The position numbers and the translations under genes are program-made. From contig OX463854.1 of NCBI GenBank assembly GCA_949825065.1, positions 15,227,112-15,291,111 of the forward strand: a stretch of 64,000 nucleotides of DNA. Reading direction: 5' to 3'. Under the pieces are notes generated by a model. It made no database searches. It was not told the origin of the DNA and saw only the letters and a list, made by a program, of their open reading frames with translations. Each line of letters opens with the position of its first letter. The stretch's first letter is position 1. Below are positions 11,658 to 24,200 of the stretch, piece after piece. This DNA is from Odontocerum albicorne (lineage: Eukaryota > Arthropoda > Insecta > Trichoptera > Odontoceridae).

Positions 11658-13520
11658 ATGTTTGCAAAACATAAAAAAAGTGTAGAAGTAAATAAAATTG
11701 TTGAAAATGTAGAAAAAGAAGCTAAAGTAAAAATTGAATGTTTAAAAAAGCACGATGAAATTATTGATAAAATATTTGTTCACGTCAATGATACAAATGC
11801 CAAAAAGAAAGCTATCAAGGAAAAAAAGAGAACTATCGTAAAAAATATCTTAAATGAGAAGCAAACGCTACAGAGAACACTTTTAAAAGCTAAACCAAAT
11901 TATGTGAAGAAAAGAACGCACAAATCAAAATTTAGTCAAAAAAGTTCGGAAATTTTTCATAAAAATTCTAATGCTAGAAATGAAGAAAATCCGCCACCTA
12001 GTGAAGATGGGTCGAAATTAGATGAAGAATCAAAACAAGATGTAAAAATGAGACATAGTTCAACGTCGCAAAAGGGAACAACAAAGACAAGGAAGTCTCA
12101 AAGTGTACCGAAGGTGCTGGTGACGTCTGATCTGGACGAAAATAAATTGGTTGAAGCGGGCGACACACTGAAAGGAAAATTTTGTTCAGAATATGAAAAT
12201 GTGTTAGCTAGAAAAGAAAAGCTTTATCTTATTAAACACTGGAATGAAATATTTATTTCTAAACCTCAAGACCTGAACTTTTATGATTTCCTAAATGGCA
12301 GGGTATACAGGAAATCTGTTAAACTAACAAATAAGTGTTCGAAAATATTATTGTGCCGGTATCATTCCATTTACTACCCAGATTTTTTACATTTGGATCC
12401 AAAAATAATAAGCGTTGACTTGAACAAAGAAATAAAGCTTTACCCAGGGTTGTCCTTTCAATTCAATATAACGTTTACTCCCGTCAAACTGGAAACAAAT
12501 TTCAAATCGGAGATTATTTTTGTTGTATTGTTAAACAATCATACGTCGTTTGTACCGATTCCAGTTAATGGTATTTTGACTAACGTGAATATTGACGTTA
12601 TTCCCAACATTGTTAATTTTGGACAAAAGCCTATTTGGGGATTTAGAGATAAATTATGGAAATACAAAAAAGAGATAATCATCACATGTAGTGGAAAACA
12701 TCCAATAGACATGTATGTTAGAAATATGAATGGCTTATCGAAAAAAAAATCGAGTAAATCAGAGGCTTCAATTATTCAAAAGAAACCTTTAATAAAATCA
12801 CTATCATCACTTGATCGTTCTGTTAAAAGTCTCAATAAATCCGATGATTCTTGTGATTCCGTAAATGACCAAGATCCTGAAAAAATAGACCCATTAACGA
12901 GTCAACATAACGTATCAGATATTTTGACATCATGCCTATGTACTGCTACAGACTCATTTATTTTTGAAAAACAGCACATGATAATTTTACCCAATGTTCA
13001 AAATAAGTTATCAGTTTATTTTAAAACTCCTCAACTCCTCGGACTCCATCAAAAACAAATTGATTTAGAATTTTTCAATACTGCAAAATCTGATAATGAT
13101 ATATATCAGACGCCATTGACAAATAAAATAATCACTTTATTATCCGAAACTTATGATTTACCCATTGTTTTGTCTACTACATCAATAGATTTGAGAAACA
13201 ATAAAGTTAAATATGGATATATTCATGACTGCTTTGTAATAACTAATACTCATAAAATGTTATCGGCTCACATTGATCTGGTTTCGACAAAATTAGATAC
13301 GCATTTACTGACTTTGAGTCCTGAAAGAGTTTATATTCAGCCAATGAAAGCGCAGACCTTCAAACTCTCACTCTCAATGAAGGACAATGAAGCACCAGAT
13401 GTTCCAGATTCTCTTGTGCACTTTAATATAAAGGTATCAGCTAAAATAAAAGCAGAAAAATATTCTAATGCGCCACCTTTAAATATCCAAGTGTACGCTC
13501 CATATAAACTTAAGAAATAA
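11658..13520 (+). CDS. single-exon ASH/MSP-domain protein, possibly ciliary/flagellar (620 aa)
   Basis: An uninterrupted 620-codon frame opens with MFAKHKKSVEV and stops at TAA. Residues 1-130 are lysine-rich and probably disordered or helical. Residues about 190-310 and 310-360 alternate beta-strand-like segments (LTNKCSKILLCRYHS; LYPGLSFQFNITFTPV; FVPIPVNGILTNV). Another such block at about 500-610 includes TSIDLRNNKVKYGYIHDCF and LTLSPERVYIQPMKAQTFKL. The pattern of polar N-cap, PG.S....TF.P and a strand ending in I.V.G is that of ASH/MSP immunoglobulin-like repeats found in axonemal and centrosomal proteins (CFAP221, HYDIN, DLEC1 types). The closest resemblance I can recall is the CFAP221 N-terminal half, but this is weak. 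There is no signal peptide and no membrane segment. Codon content is clearly less AT-extreme than the flanks. The absence of introns could mean a retrogene or a compact testis gene. It is confidently a gene; family placement is moderate and orthology low. Confidence 0.8.
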   Translation: MFAKHKKSVEVNKIVENVEKEAKVKIECLKKHDEIIDKIFVHVNDTNAKKKAIKEKKRTIVKNILNEKQTLQRTLLKAKPNYVKKRTHKSKFSQKSSEIFHKNSNARNEENPPPSEDGSKLDEESKQDVKMRHSSTSQKGTTKTRKSQSVPKVLVTSDLDENKLVEAGDTLKGKFCSEYENVLARKEKLYLIKHWNEIFISKPQDLNFYDFLNGRVYRKSVKLTNKCSKILLCRYHSIYYPDFLHLDPKIISVDLNKEIKLYPGLSFQFNITFTPVKLETNFKSEIIFVVLLNNHTSFVPIPVNGILTNVNIDVIPNIVNFGQKPIWGFRDKLWKYKKEIIITCSGKHPIDMYVRNMNGLSKKKSSKSEASIIQKKPLIKSLSSLDRSVKSLNKSDDSCDSVNDQDPEKIDPLTSQHNVSDILTSCLCTATDSFIFEKQHMIILPNVQNKLSVYFKTPQLLGLHQKQIDLEFFNTAKSDNDIYQTPLTNKIITLLSETYDLPIVLSTTSIDLRNNKVKYGYIHDCFVITNTHKMLSAHIDLVSTKLDTHLLTLSPERVYIQPMKAQTFKLSLSMKDNEAPDVPDSLVHFNIKVSAKIKAEKYSNAPPLNIQVYAPYKLKK

Positions 13521-14039
13521 ATGCGAATCAACTGAAAACAATATTACATATGCCTTATACCTTATAATTTTGATATACCTGTTATTTAATGACTGTAAAA
13601 TTTAAATGTTTTTGAAATTTTGTTGTAGATAAATAATGTTTTTGAAAATTGTTTATTTTAGTGTTTTTTTTTATTTTAATTAAATTCGTCAAAAGTTTTT
13701 CATGCTGTTTTTCTGATACTTATTCTTCATAAGTATAAATACCACTTCAATATGTTTTTTTAGTATTAAAAATAGGTTAAGAACAAAAATCGGATAAGTA
13801 CTGCCTGAATCGGAAAAAGGAAATCGATTTAATAATATATTTAATGATTTATTATATCCATTCGAATTTATTTTTGCTGTTTTTTTGTGACAATCGGGAA
13901 TATTTGCAGCACATATTTTATCATAATTTTTGGAATTAATGTTTGTTCATAAATAATACGATATAATAAATGCAAAGAGAAAAGATCTTAATATGAATGT
14001 TGCAAAATAAGTCATAGTGATTAAAAAAGTGAAGGAAAA
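13521..14039. other. 3' flank of the ASH-domain gene
   Basis: AT-rich sequence without coding features. An AATAAA hexamer overlaps the stop codon of the upstream gene at about 13516-13521, too close to act as its poly(A) signal. No strong alternative was picked. Confidence 0.4.
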
Positions 14040-14175
14040 TTATGTGTAAATGCGATATATGGGTCAACAATGAAAGATTGAAGCAAGTTGAGAATTTCTA
14101 CTATTTAAGTAGGATATCGAAACGTGTAACAATAAGAAACAAAGTGAAAGGGACATTAAAACATATATCGGCGAA
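14040..14175 (+). mobile_element. LINE reverse transcriptase fragment
   Basis: Translation gives CDIWVNNERLKQVENFYYLS followed by RISKRVTIRNKVKG. This is the conserved segment downstream of the FADD motif in insect non-LTR elements (L.QVE.F.YLGS.I....... I..RI). The fragment is short and without flanks. Confidence 0.6.
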
Positions 14176-14267
14176 CCTGGCAGTATTAAAATTTGCTTAA
14201 ATTATAGTCTCCAGCAATATTTTTGCACTACCTTTAATGTGTTTTATTTTATTTTTTAAATTTATTT

Positions 14268-14440
14268 ATTTATACATTACGAGAAATTTTGTAAATATAA
14301 TACATAATTGATGAAAAAAAACAACAGGTAATTTAATGTAACACAATGTTTAGGGATATCGGTTTGTTGCCTCTCATTTATCGTGTCCCCAGTAAACTAG
14401 GCTTTTGCCTGTATCTTACTGAGAACATTATGGGAGTGAA
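14268..14440. repeat. dispersed repeat, copy A
   Basis: Shares AAATTTATTTATTTATA, AAAACAACAGG.AATTTAATGT and TGTCCCCAGTAAACTAGGCTTTTGCCTG with 44312-44465 in the same orientation. The family is unknown. Both copies lie next to LINE fragments. Confidence 0.8.
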
Positions 14441-14705
14441 ACATTGACGTGGAAAAAGACTGATAGGAAAGCCGAATAAATGTTGTCGAAATATAGCCGA
14501 ATAAATCACTGAGAATACACGGAGGGACAATGAATCACAGAATATGGAATGAAGTAATTAGGATGAATGAAAAGTAAAGGCTGATGTATTGGGTTAGGTG
14601 AAGATTAGTTTAAGAGGGCTTGGGTATATTTGCACTAAAAAAATACATGAGGTGACAATGTATGAAAGAATACAGAATAAAGTGATAGGGATGAATGTGA
14701 ACTTA
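14441..14705 (+). mobile_element. LINE 3'-domain relics
   Basis: Short degenerate stretches encode GETLTW-like and MYERIQNKVIGMNVNLR-like sequence, resembling the region after the reverse transcriptase palm in the same LINE family seen at 32.1 kb. Stops and frameshifts are frequent. Confidence 0.45.
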
Positions 14706-14800
14706 AGATTTTGTTATTATAATCATCAATATATATTTTTTCAGGATCTGAAAAAGTAGTTTGCCTATTATTTTTAATACTAAATAATTTATATTTTCAG

Positions 14801-15234
14801 AATCTAAATGGAGATACGAATTTTCACCTTCTTTTTATTAACTGTGCTATGGACAAAACCAGTTAGACCATCAAATAATCAAGAAAGAATAACATTGACT
14901 GATACAGGAACAATACATGAAAAAAATTCAGTAGAAACAAATTACTTAGCTTATCACAATGATGAAAATCACATAAGTAAATCAATAGTATCCCAAGATA
15001 TAACATTAGTCAGTAATGAAAACAATAAATTAAGAAAAGTAAGAAGAAAGACGGATGATACATCTGAACAGCCTCACTCAAGACAGAAGAGATTGCTTTG
15101 GATAACCAATGATGGAAGACTGGCTTTACCTCCCGGGACGAGTCTGGTCATCACACCTACTCTTTCCATGCCTTTCGTCAGGCATCCTCCGGAAGGATTC
15201 TTCTCCAATATAACCATTAGTGTCCCTTTAACTG
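14801..15234 (+). CDS. DM4/12 gene, coding exon 1
   Basis: Encodes the signal peptide, spacer and the RQKR processing site. A good acceptor (TATATTTTCAG, ending 14800) sits just 7 bp before the ATG at 14808, so an upstream non-coding first exon is expected. A second acceptor-like sequence ends at 14744. The donor is ACTG|GTATGC. Confidence 0.88.
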
Positions 15235-18200
15235 GTATGCATTAATATTTAATTTACAATTTTAAAAATGTTTACAAGAGATTTATTGCACATTAACCAT
15301 ATACTCGTATATGTGCAATATACATACTTTTATCTGGTACACCGATAGTATTTTTTTAAATAATTTATAGTACGATGACCCATCTGGTCTAATTAGTTAG
15401 ATGCCTGTCTTCCAACCCGAGGGTTGTGAGTTTGATTCCTGTTGGTAACCAATTTTAAAAAAATAAACCAAATGGTTTCAATCTGATTTATATGTATGCC
15501 ATTTTTTTACATCTTTCTAGTTGGTTAGAAGAGGGCACACCCGCCAGGTTATACTATATACAACGAAAATATTATATACAGCATTACAATATGTATGAAG
15601 CCGTTAAACAATAAAAGTATTCTTCTCTATCAGTCCGTCTTCATCTTCTTTTGGATATTAACCTCTCTTTGAGATTTCCACTCATTTCTATTCAGAGCTT
15701 GAAGTTACAATTTAGTTTGTAGCCTTTTATAATATCTATCTTTTCGAAAGTCGTTCTGCAGAACACTTTGCGCGTTGTCTCTAGCACATACGAGATTTAA
15801 TCCAAATGACTTCAGCTTGGCGTGCAATATTCCAAGTTAATTCAATTCGAGTTCTGCAAAGGAGTTGATTTTGAACTTCAGATAAAATAAAATGCTATTG
15901 AGGTAATTTGTGTATCAATATGTCAAAGTTATTTGATAGTTCCTTATACTTTCAGAAATTTTAAAATCGCTCTCCTGTAAAGATGTTCAATCTAAATAAT
16001 ATGGTTTGCATTTATGTGCGATTATTTCCGTGTCCTAGTTGATAAGACGCCTGTTATCCAATCCAGGATTACAAGTTTGATTTATTTTGGAACCTTATTT
16101 ACTTTAAAAAGTGTGCCAAACCGTTTCCTTTTACTTTAGGCTACTTTAACATTTTGATTAAACGACATTGCCACATAAGTATACATGAACTCACCAGATG
16201 GTAATGTATACAACGAAAGTATAAGACTATACAATAATACATCTTAAGCGACCTTGAAGTGAGGTATCGCAGATTAATTTAAATTTAAATATATCTTAAA
16301 TGACCTTGAAATGAGGCATATCAGTTTAAGATGAGTACATATCTCTTAAGTGACCTTTAAGTAAGGTATCTATGTTTAATTTGAGTTCACATATCTCTTA
16401 AGTGATCTTGAAATGAGGTATCTCAGTTTAAGATGAGTCTACATATCTCTTAAGTGACTTGTAAGGTATCTCAGTTTAATTTGAGTTTACATATCGCTTA
16501 AGCAACCTTGTAAAATATCTCAATACAAGATGCTTTATACCTTCGAGTATAAATCAAATATCTTATTATGTCCCTGATATATATTTTTAATTTTTATGTT
16601 TTCCAGATATCATAAAGCTCAAACATTCATTAGAATTCACATGTTGAGTATTTCATTATTTTTCCTTTTAAAGTGTGGCTTTAGATTTAGCGAACTTGTG
16701 TTTTTCGTATTTATTTTTTGCTCACATAATTATCTTTAGTGAGAGTGCTTTGTAATTATATTTCTTTATTAGCATTTTTAGTTCAAATTTCAAAAGACCA
16801 TTGATGAAATCAGAAAACCTAGTTTCTCAACGAAACATCATGTACATAGACTAGGTTTATATGGAAAAGATTTGCTTAGCAAAATAGTCAATAAAGGACC
16901 CGTGATGGGCCCGTAATGTTTTGTCGAAAACCGAACCTAAATAAATATCTTTAATAGCAAGTTATAACATTTAAAAAATAAGAACTATTCTGGACTTCCA
17001 ATTGTTCGTGGTCAGCCTGCGAGCTGCCTTTGAGCCAACAGTGAGCTGACCACAGGATGTCTGCAGTACAACAGGCCTTGCATATTTTTTTATAGTGTCA
17101 GAGTTTTAGGGTTTTTAGCCTATTTTGAGCTTTTTAGCTATTTTTTAGTTGTTCGTTGTGAAATTTGCCAAAGCAACAAGCGTTATGACCGCGGTAATTT
17201 TTATTTAAACCAATTTATTTCAGTTTAAATGGGTTCATAAAATATGTCATATGATATTTTCTTTAGAAAATTATATTTCAGGTCTTATTTAATATTTATT
17301 GATACGACCAGATTTATCTTGAAACTTTTTATTGAGGTGGAATGAAAAAAATAACTCTGTTATCGTATTACCGATTGATCTTTTCAAGTAACTTTATGAC
17401 TTTTGAAATAATGAACCTTATGACTTTTAGAGCAGCAAACTGTATAACCTCTGAAGGATCAAAAGCAAGTAGTGTAGAAAATAAACTAAACAATTTTCAA
17501 GAGATGCAACCCCATAATAGAAGCTTTCGATGGAGGGTGTTCAATTACTTAATATTGCTAAAGAAATTGAATATTTTATTTAATAATTCCAAAAGTGAAG
17601 AACTGGGAATATTTTTTTTAGTAACTAAGACAATTATTACTTTTTAACTGCTGAAAGTTAGTTCTACAATCGTTTAAAGATATTTTTCAAATGTTAAATT
17701 TATTATTACTAACATTTTTTTCTTGAGTGTTTTATTGATTTTAATAAACATTTTGTGTGATTTTTTTAATTTGCATACTTGATGTGTGATATTGGCAGAG
17801 ACAACATGAGCTTTCAATTAAATTTAATAAGTTTTTTAATATTAAGTAAAATTTCAACCATTACGAAGTGTGTGATTAATGAAATCAAAATTTCCTTTAA
17901 AACTGAGCTTCATATTTGTATGTAACATCACATGACCCGCTACCCCGGTTTCTGAAGAATTGAGCATTTTTTAAAAACAAATTCGTAAGTTTGTGTGGGA
18001 GTATTAGTTAAAAACTTAGATTACACTTTCTACATATTTTCCAATTTCATAATGTTTGAGAATTGATAAAATATTTAAATAAATTGTTTTTGATTAATTT
18101 CTTAAATATCTCACATCAAGTATGACATACCTTGTATTATATGATATAATAAGCGGTGAAATGGTTTGGTTTGTTGTGAGTTGAGTTTGAATACGTTAAT

Positions 18201-21200
18201 ATTAGATCACTTTATCTATTGAACTGATTTTTAGTTGTTAGTCACTTTTCAGTGTCTTTTTTTTTACTACTAGATTAATAGTGAATTGTTAAGGTAAGTT
18301 TTATAATGCTTATAAAAAGGAATCTGCTAAAAAAATAAAACGGGATTCGGTAATGTTGCTGATAGTAAAAAAAATGTAATTATAATGTTGCTGTTGCGGT
18401 AATGTTGGTGATAGTAATCAAAAGTACAAAATTTATAATTATATTTCGTTTGGCTGGAAAAGCGAACTAGGTGGTATAAATGCATAAACCTACAATTTTG
18501 TAGATATAAAGAACCAGTCTACCAGGCAAGGCCAGTAACGAATTGTTCCAATTTCTCAAAAACAAATTTTATATATCTTTCCAAAACACTTAATTTTAAT
18601 ATGCATACTCTACATATACATTCACAACCTTACACATACATACCAATTCCACGTTATCAAATACACTATATTAATCGCATCATTAACCACATCAAAATAT
18701 TTTTCAAACATCTGTTCATTATACGTTCGACACCCGCAATAGACATTCACTCACATCTCTATATACATATCTACGGCATTAAACTGGACGAATCTGTTAT
18801 CTGAACTCTTTCATTTGATAACAATTATAGTAAAAATCAGATTTTCTCTAAAAAAATTATATATGCATTTATCAGATACTCATATTAACCAAACACTACT
18901 GGCTTGCTTTTTCTTTGTGTAATTTGATATCATATTTTGTGATGTATAAACATTTTATGACAATTTTCTTTGTGTGTTGATATCATATTTTGTGGTGTAT
19001 AAAAATTTTATGATAATTTTCTTTGTGTATTGATATCATATTTTGTGATGTATAAACATTTTATGATAATTTTCAGTCGATTTCGATAAACTGGGACTGA
19101 CAGACAATGAGAATCCTTATGGCGATTTGCCACCGATATTTTCCCGCTCGTTTGGGAAAGCTGCAGGAGGGTACGTGGCTGACTTCGTAGGGAAGTACCT
19201 TGACAGGAGAAGAGGTAAAAGAGATGTCCAACAAGATGAAGTGTCTCCTCAAATTCAACAGAAAATAATGGCTTTCCTTCACGGTGGAGAGAGGTGAGAT
19301 GTCTATATTTTCTCAAATCTAGTATTTTTCTTGACTGCTAGTATCTGATTTATTTATTCTTGCACCGACATTAAATTTAAAAAAAAAACGACTTGTTCTT
19401 AGCGCTTACAAATTAATTCGATTTGAAAAAGTTTTATCTCATATCTGTCCATAAGGGGGGCATTAAAATGTTAAGTATACCGTATACCTGCATATGGTAA
19501 GAGAAGCCAGTGAGACGCGTGCAGCATATTTATTTAAACCAATTTATTGCCGTCTTGATGGGTTCATAGAAAGCTTTATACGGTTAAACAATTGATGAAA
19601 AATTTATTAAAATATTAAGATAGATATACGAACAATTTAGGCTGATGTCTTAAACTGATTTATTTTATAAGTCAGTGCAGGATCTAGATATAAACATGTG
19701 CAACTTTCGTACCAGGGTCCTTAAATATTAAGAAGTTGAAAAACAATTTAACTGGCAATTCTCGATATTTATACATAAGTAATTCTTGATATTTGCTTTA
19801 ACTGAATTGCTTATAAATAAAATATGATTTAATCAAAATTTCCGAATCAGCAAAAATAACAACTTATGATATAGAGTATATAGTATATATATAACTTCTC
19901 AATCAATCTTAGTGGACTATTTGGTAAAACATTTGTCTTCCATCCGCGGGTTTCCCAGGAAAGTGTATTGTATTATTACACTTTCGTTTTATACACCATA
20001 GCTATATATACCACTCTGAGATGGTTTGAGCACGTGGAACGAATGAATGAAGAAAGACTAACAAAACAAATATAGAGTGCAAATGTGAGTGGAAGGCGTG
20101 GTAAAGGAAGGGCAAAGTTGGATCAAGTATACGATATTTTGAAAGAAGGAAATGTAAAAAATCAAAGGAATTGTAGGAGTCGTATGAGAAGGTGTATGGA
20201 TATAGAACAGGTGAAAGCTGTGCGTCGCGATACGAAAGTCTGGCGCTCTCACCTTTCTGCCTATCCCAATAGGGATACGGCGGGATGTAATAAATCACCT
20301 CTATTCTATGTACCAACTCACATAGAATGTGATGGCTTAATACTCAGTGATGTAAGGTTATTCTTTTTCGCATTGAATAATGACCGTGAACTCCTATATA
20401 TACTCGTATATGTATGAAGGAGTATCAAGTGATGCGATGATGCAAGGTGTAAATGTATTGAACCAATTGAGTGACACAGTGGATATGTTCTCGGCATCGC
20501 ATTCTCATTAGAACAATCCTCTAGTATTCTTCCATATGAATAAAAATGTATCAGAACCACGTTACGTAACAAAAATAAAACCGTATAATGTGTAAAATAA
20601 AAAAGTGATATTTTGTTAGTTATATATTACGAAAGCTTTCAATCTTTTTTCGATTGTGGCCGCTCTAGGCTCAAATAATAAGAGTATATTTTAAACATTT
20701 GATTTAGTACGATATTTATATTAAGAATCCACATAACATATTGTTTTTAGGGCATTATTATTTGGTGCTCTGGAAGACTTCCTGGCGAACTTCGGCCTGG
20801 ATGGGAAACCTTGCCTGCTCCGAGCCATATGTGAGGTGCACGCACACCCTCTGACAAATTTTGGTCTCTTTGGCGAAATGGTGAAACTTTTCCTAACGTA
20901 AGTATATTTTTACTGAATATATCGTGGCCTAGTTGGTGAGACAGATGTCATCTAATACGAGGGATGCGAGTTAGGTTCCAGTTAAAACCCAAATGTTTAA
21001 AAAGGATTTCAGTTTGGGTTTTACTTAAGGCTTCTTCATATATTTCTGGATAGAAGAGATTGCCACCTGACCGTAAACACGTCAGGTTGAACTGTATACA
21101 GAGAAAGTGTAATACAATATTTTATTTATTTTGCCACGAAGGAAAATACCTCAAATCACATTTTTTTAAGCAGTAGGTCATTACAAAACATGTACCAACG

Positions 21201-24200
21201 ACCATTTTAGTTACCGATTTTTAAGATTTATACCATTAGAAGATTAATAAATTGTAGGCAGTAAGGACTCATTTACGTCTATAAAGAGGGTGAGCCATCA
21301 AGTGTGATAATCGGAATAAGTGAACCGTAAAATGCTCTTACCCCAAAGGCAAAAAAGTCTTAGATCAAATATGTATTTGGATATAAAAATAAAAATAGAT
21401 AACTACGAGTATATAGTGGTATAACTACAAAAAATATTATGTAGTGTTAACAAGTTGATTATTGAAGTCTCAAGGAAAAAAATAAGCATTTATATATTTA
21501 AACGACATAGATAAATTCTATGATAAACCAAATTAAAAATAAATACAGCAAACTTTCGATTATCCGGGGTCGCATTAATCAGTATTTAAAACGATTTTTT
21601 TCCATTCGGCTACATAATACTCGTACAATATGTACTAGAAAAATAAACTGGTGAAATTTTTAATATGTAATAGATAGTAAAATTATAGGAATTCCGATCA
21701 GTTCGTCGACCAGAAATCCTGGTCGATGACGTCGCTAATTATTATTTGAGCGCACACTTAGATTCAGTGTTAATTTTTACTTTTAATGCAAGATTTTTAT
21801 GCATTTTTAACATTCTTTGTTGAGATTTTGAATCGTGGTGTCAACTTTACATCAACCCATTCCAAGCTAATGTTGCTGAATCTGCTTAGCACCATTTGCC
21901 GAAAATTGAACAGAGTGGAAAAACGAACCACATTTCTGTTGTATTTTTAGTAAAAGTGTGCAGGAGTTATTGTTTTTTTTTGCGGAGATTATCCATTTTT
22001 TTCCTGTTTTGGCACGCGGTCTAAAAAGTTAGACCACTTATGATTTAAAGCAACTTATCATATTTTTTCCATATTGGTACATCTTATTGCATCGTGATTT
22101 TTTACCTAAATAAACCAAATAATGTCTTATAAAATAAGTATATTTGAGAGTTCATATAGGTATTTTTTTATAACAAACAGAGGTACTCCAAAATAGTAGT
22201 TTAAATTTATAACGCTATGAGATACATTTATACGTATTGGAGTATATCTTTTAAAGCAAGATGATATTTGTGCCAACTTTTAAATAATACTATTACAACT
22301 GATTATAGCTTATGGACTGGAATTTGTGATTGAATCTTAACTGATTACCGTATATAAAACTGATGATAAAATACATTTTGAATTGCGTCTCCTTGTCAAT
22401 CCAATTAACCTCGATTCAAATAAATATAATTGCTATAAAAACTTAGGAAGCAAATGCTAACGCATTAGTGAAATGCTATGCATTACTATCAAGTAATTAC
22501 AAAAATTACATTCAGTACCCGTCGATAAGTAATTCACATCGGGCTTAAGAAAGAGACTGTCGGCCATAATCGGCTAACTTCGGCTTTGTAGAGCGTCGTC
22601 TCTTGTCATTCATACATTCATACACGTGTTCCGTCGCGATTTGTCAGTCGTTGTCAACTGGACTGTTAGCGCATCGTGTGACAGAGACGACGCTCTACAA
22701 AGCCGAAGTTAGACGATTAAGGCCGACAGTCTTTACTTACCGCCGGATACTGTACGTAGAGACAGACAATTTGTTTACTTTTTTATTAAAATAATCGTAC
22801 CTGGCGACATCTTCTTGGCAGATAGGAATTGCAGAATGTATGCAGAGTTGCTTCCAATTGTACACTTTGTTTGCTAGGTTTTTAGAACTGCGGACTATAA
22901 GCCGCTATATAAGTATATTGACTGTGCTGCGAGTCTTCGGACCTCATGTCCGTCGTCGTAACTATTATTTTCACACTCAGGCGTGTCATCGCCAGTGGGG
23001 TCCCTTTGGACAGTTCCTTCTTCGTCACTAAGTGACGTCGCGCTCATATTAAATAAAGAAGATGGGAATATTCTAGTGTATAAGCAGACTGTACTGGATA
23101 ACATCATTAGAGGTGGTGGGATCAAATTGAACTTGTGCACTGTGTGGTCGACGCAAACGTCTCAAGACCACCGCATAATACCACTGCATATTACTACTCC
23201 ATATATAAATTACATAGAACATTTAATATAAAATCTTTCTATCTTTAAAATGAAGATTATTTTAAATGGAATGGACGTATATAAATTAAACTTGGACTTG
23301 GCAGAAAAATAATAAAAATAAGATTACTACCAAGGAGATGCGTGCGCTAAGAAAAAATGTGGATTTTCAATGTATAAAAAAAGGCGGAATGAAGACATGG
23401 AAAAAAGGCGGAAAGAAGACATGAAAATGCGAAAGGAAACAAGGTAAACGACGCACTGAATGCAATATACAAGCATTTTATATAAAAAGTAGAAAAATGA
23501 AAATGCATAATAGTGTGTTAGTGCCCACCTTGGAATATGGAAGTGAAACTTAGACTTGGCAGAAGAAGGATAAAAGTAATATTAATACTGGGGAGATGCA
23601 TGCACTAAGAAGATTTTTTGGAATATCAATGTATGAAAATAGGTGGAATGAAGACATTAGAAATTAATGCATAGATAAAATGGATGTTTTATCTAAGATA
23701 ATAAAGAAGCTTTAACAAGCTTTGGACATATGGAGAAAATGAATGACTCAGCGAGTGTGCAAGTCAGAAGTGCATGGTGTGTTTAGAAGAGATAGATTGA
23801 AGAAAACCCGACTGGATTAAGTGAATTAGATTTAAAATGAATATAATGTGAGAAGTGTGAATAATGGAGGATGGTACATAACGAGATGTATGAATGTGAA
23901 GGATGCGAAAGTTGTATGCATGGATATAAAAGTTTGAAGATTTGTTATCTGTGCCTTCCTCGCAAGGGGCACTGTGTGATGATATGTATATATTTTTTCA
24001 AAGATAAAATAGATGTTTTAAGTAAGATAAACAAAGGTGTTTTAAGATGGTTTGGACATGAGGATAGAATGAATTACTAAGCGAGTATACAAGTTAGAAT
24101 TGCAAGGTGTGCGTGGAACAGGTGGATTGAGGAAAACGTGGTACTGTAAAGTACCCAAATGCAAGAACATTGACTACATCAAACAGGATACGTATTAGCA

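Noticed and set aside
17342..17647. 101-codon frame in DM4/12 intron 1
   Set aside because: No motif, codon use like the intronic background, and it lies in the intron of a well-supported gene.
20002..20417. Overlapping frames of 104 and 110 codons on both strands
   Set aside because: They are parts or shadows of the LINE 3' end at 20005-20300, not host genes.
22603..23231. Several 60-80 codon frames on both strands
   Set aside because: The first lies within the palindromic MITE; those at 22840-23231 overlap on opposite strands with no recognised motif. None is supported, though a decayed element at 22.8-23.2 kb is possible.
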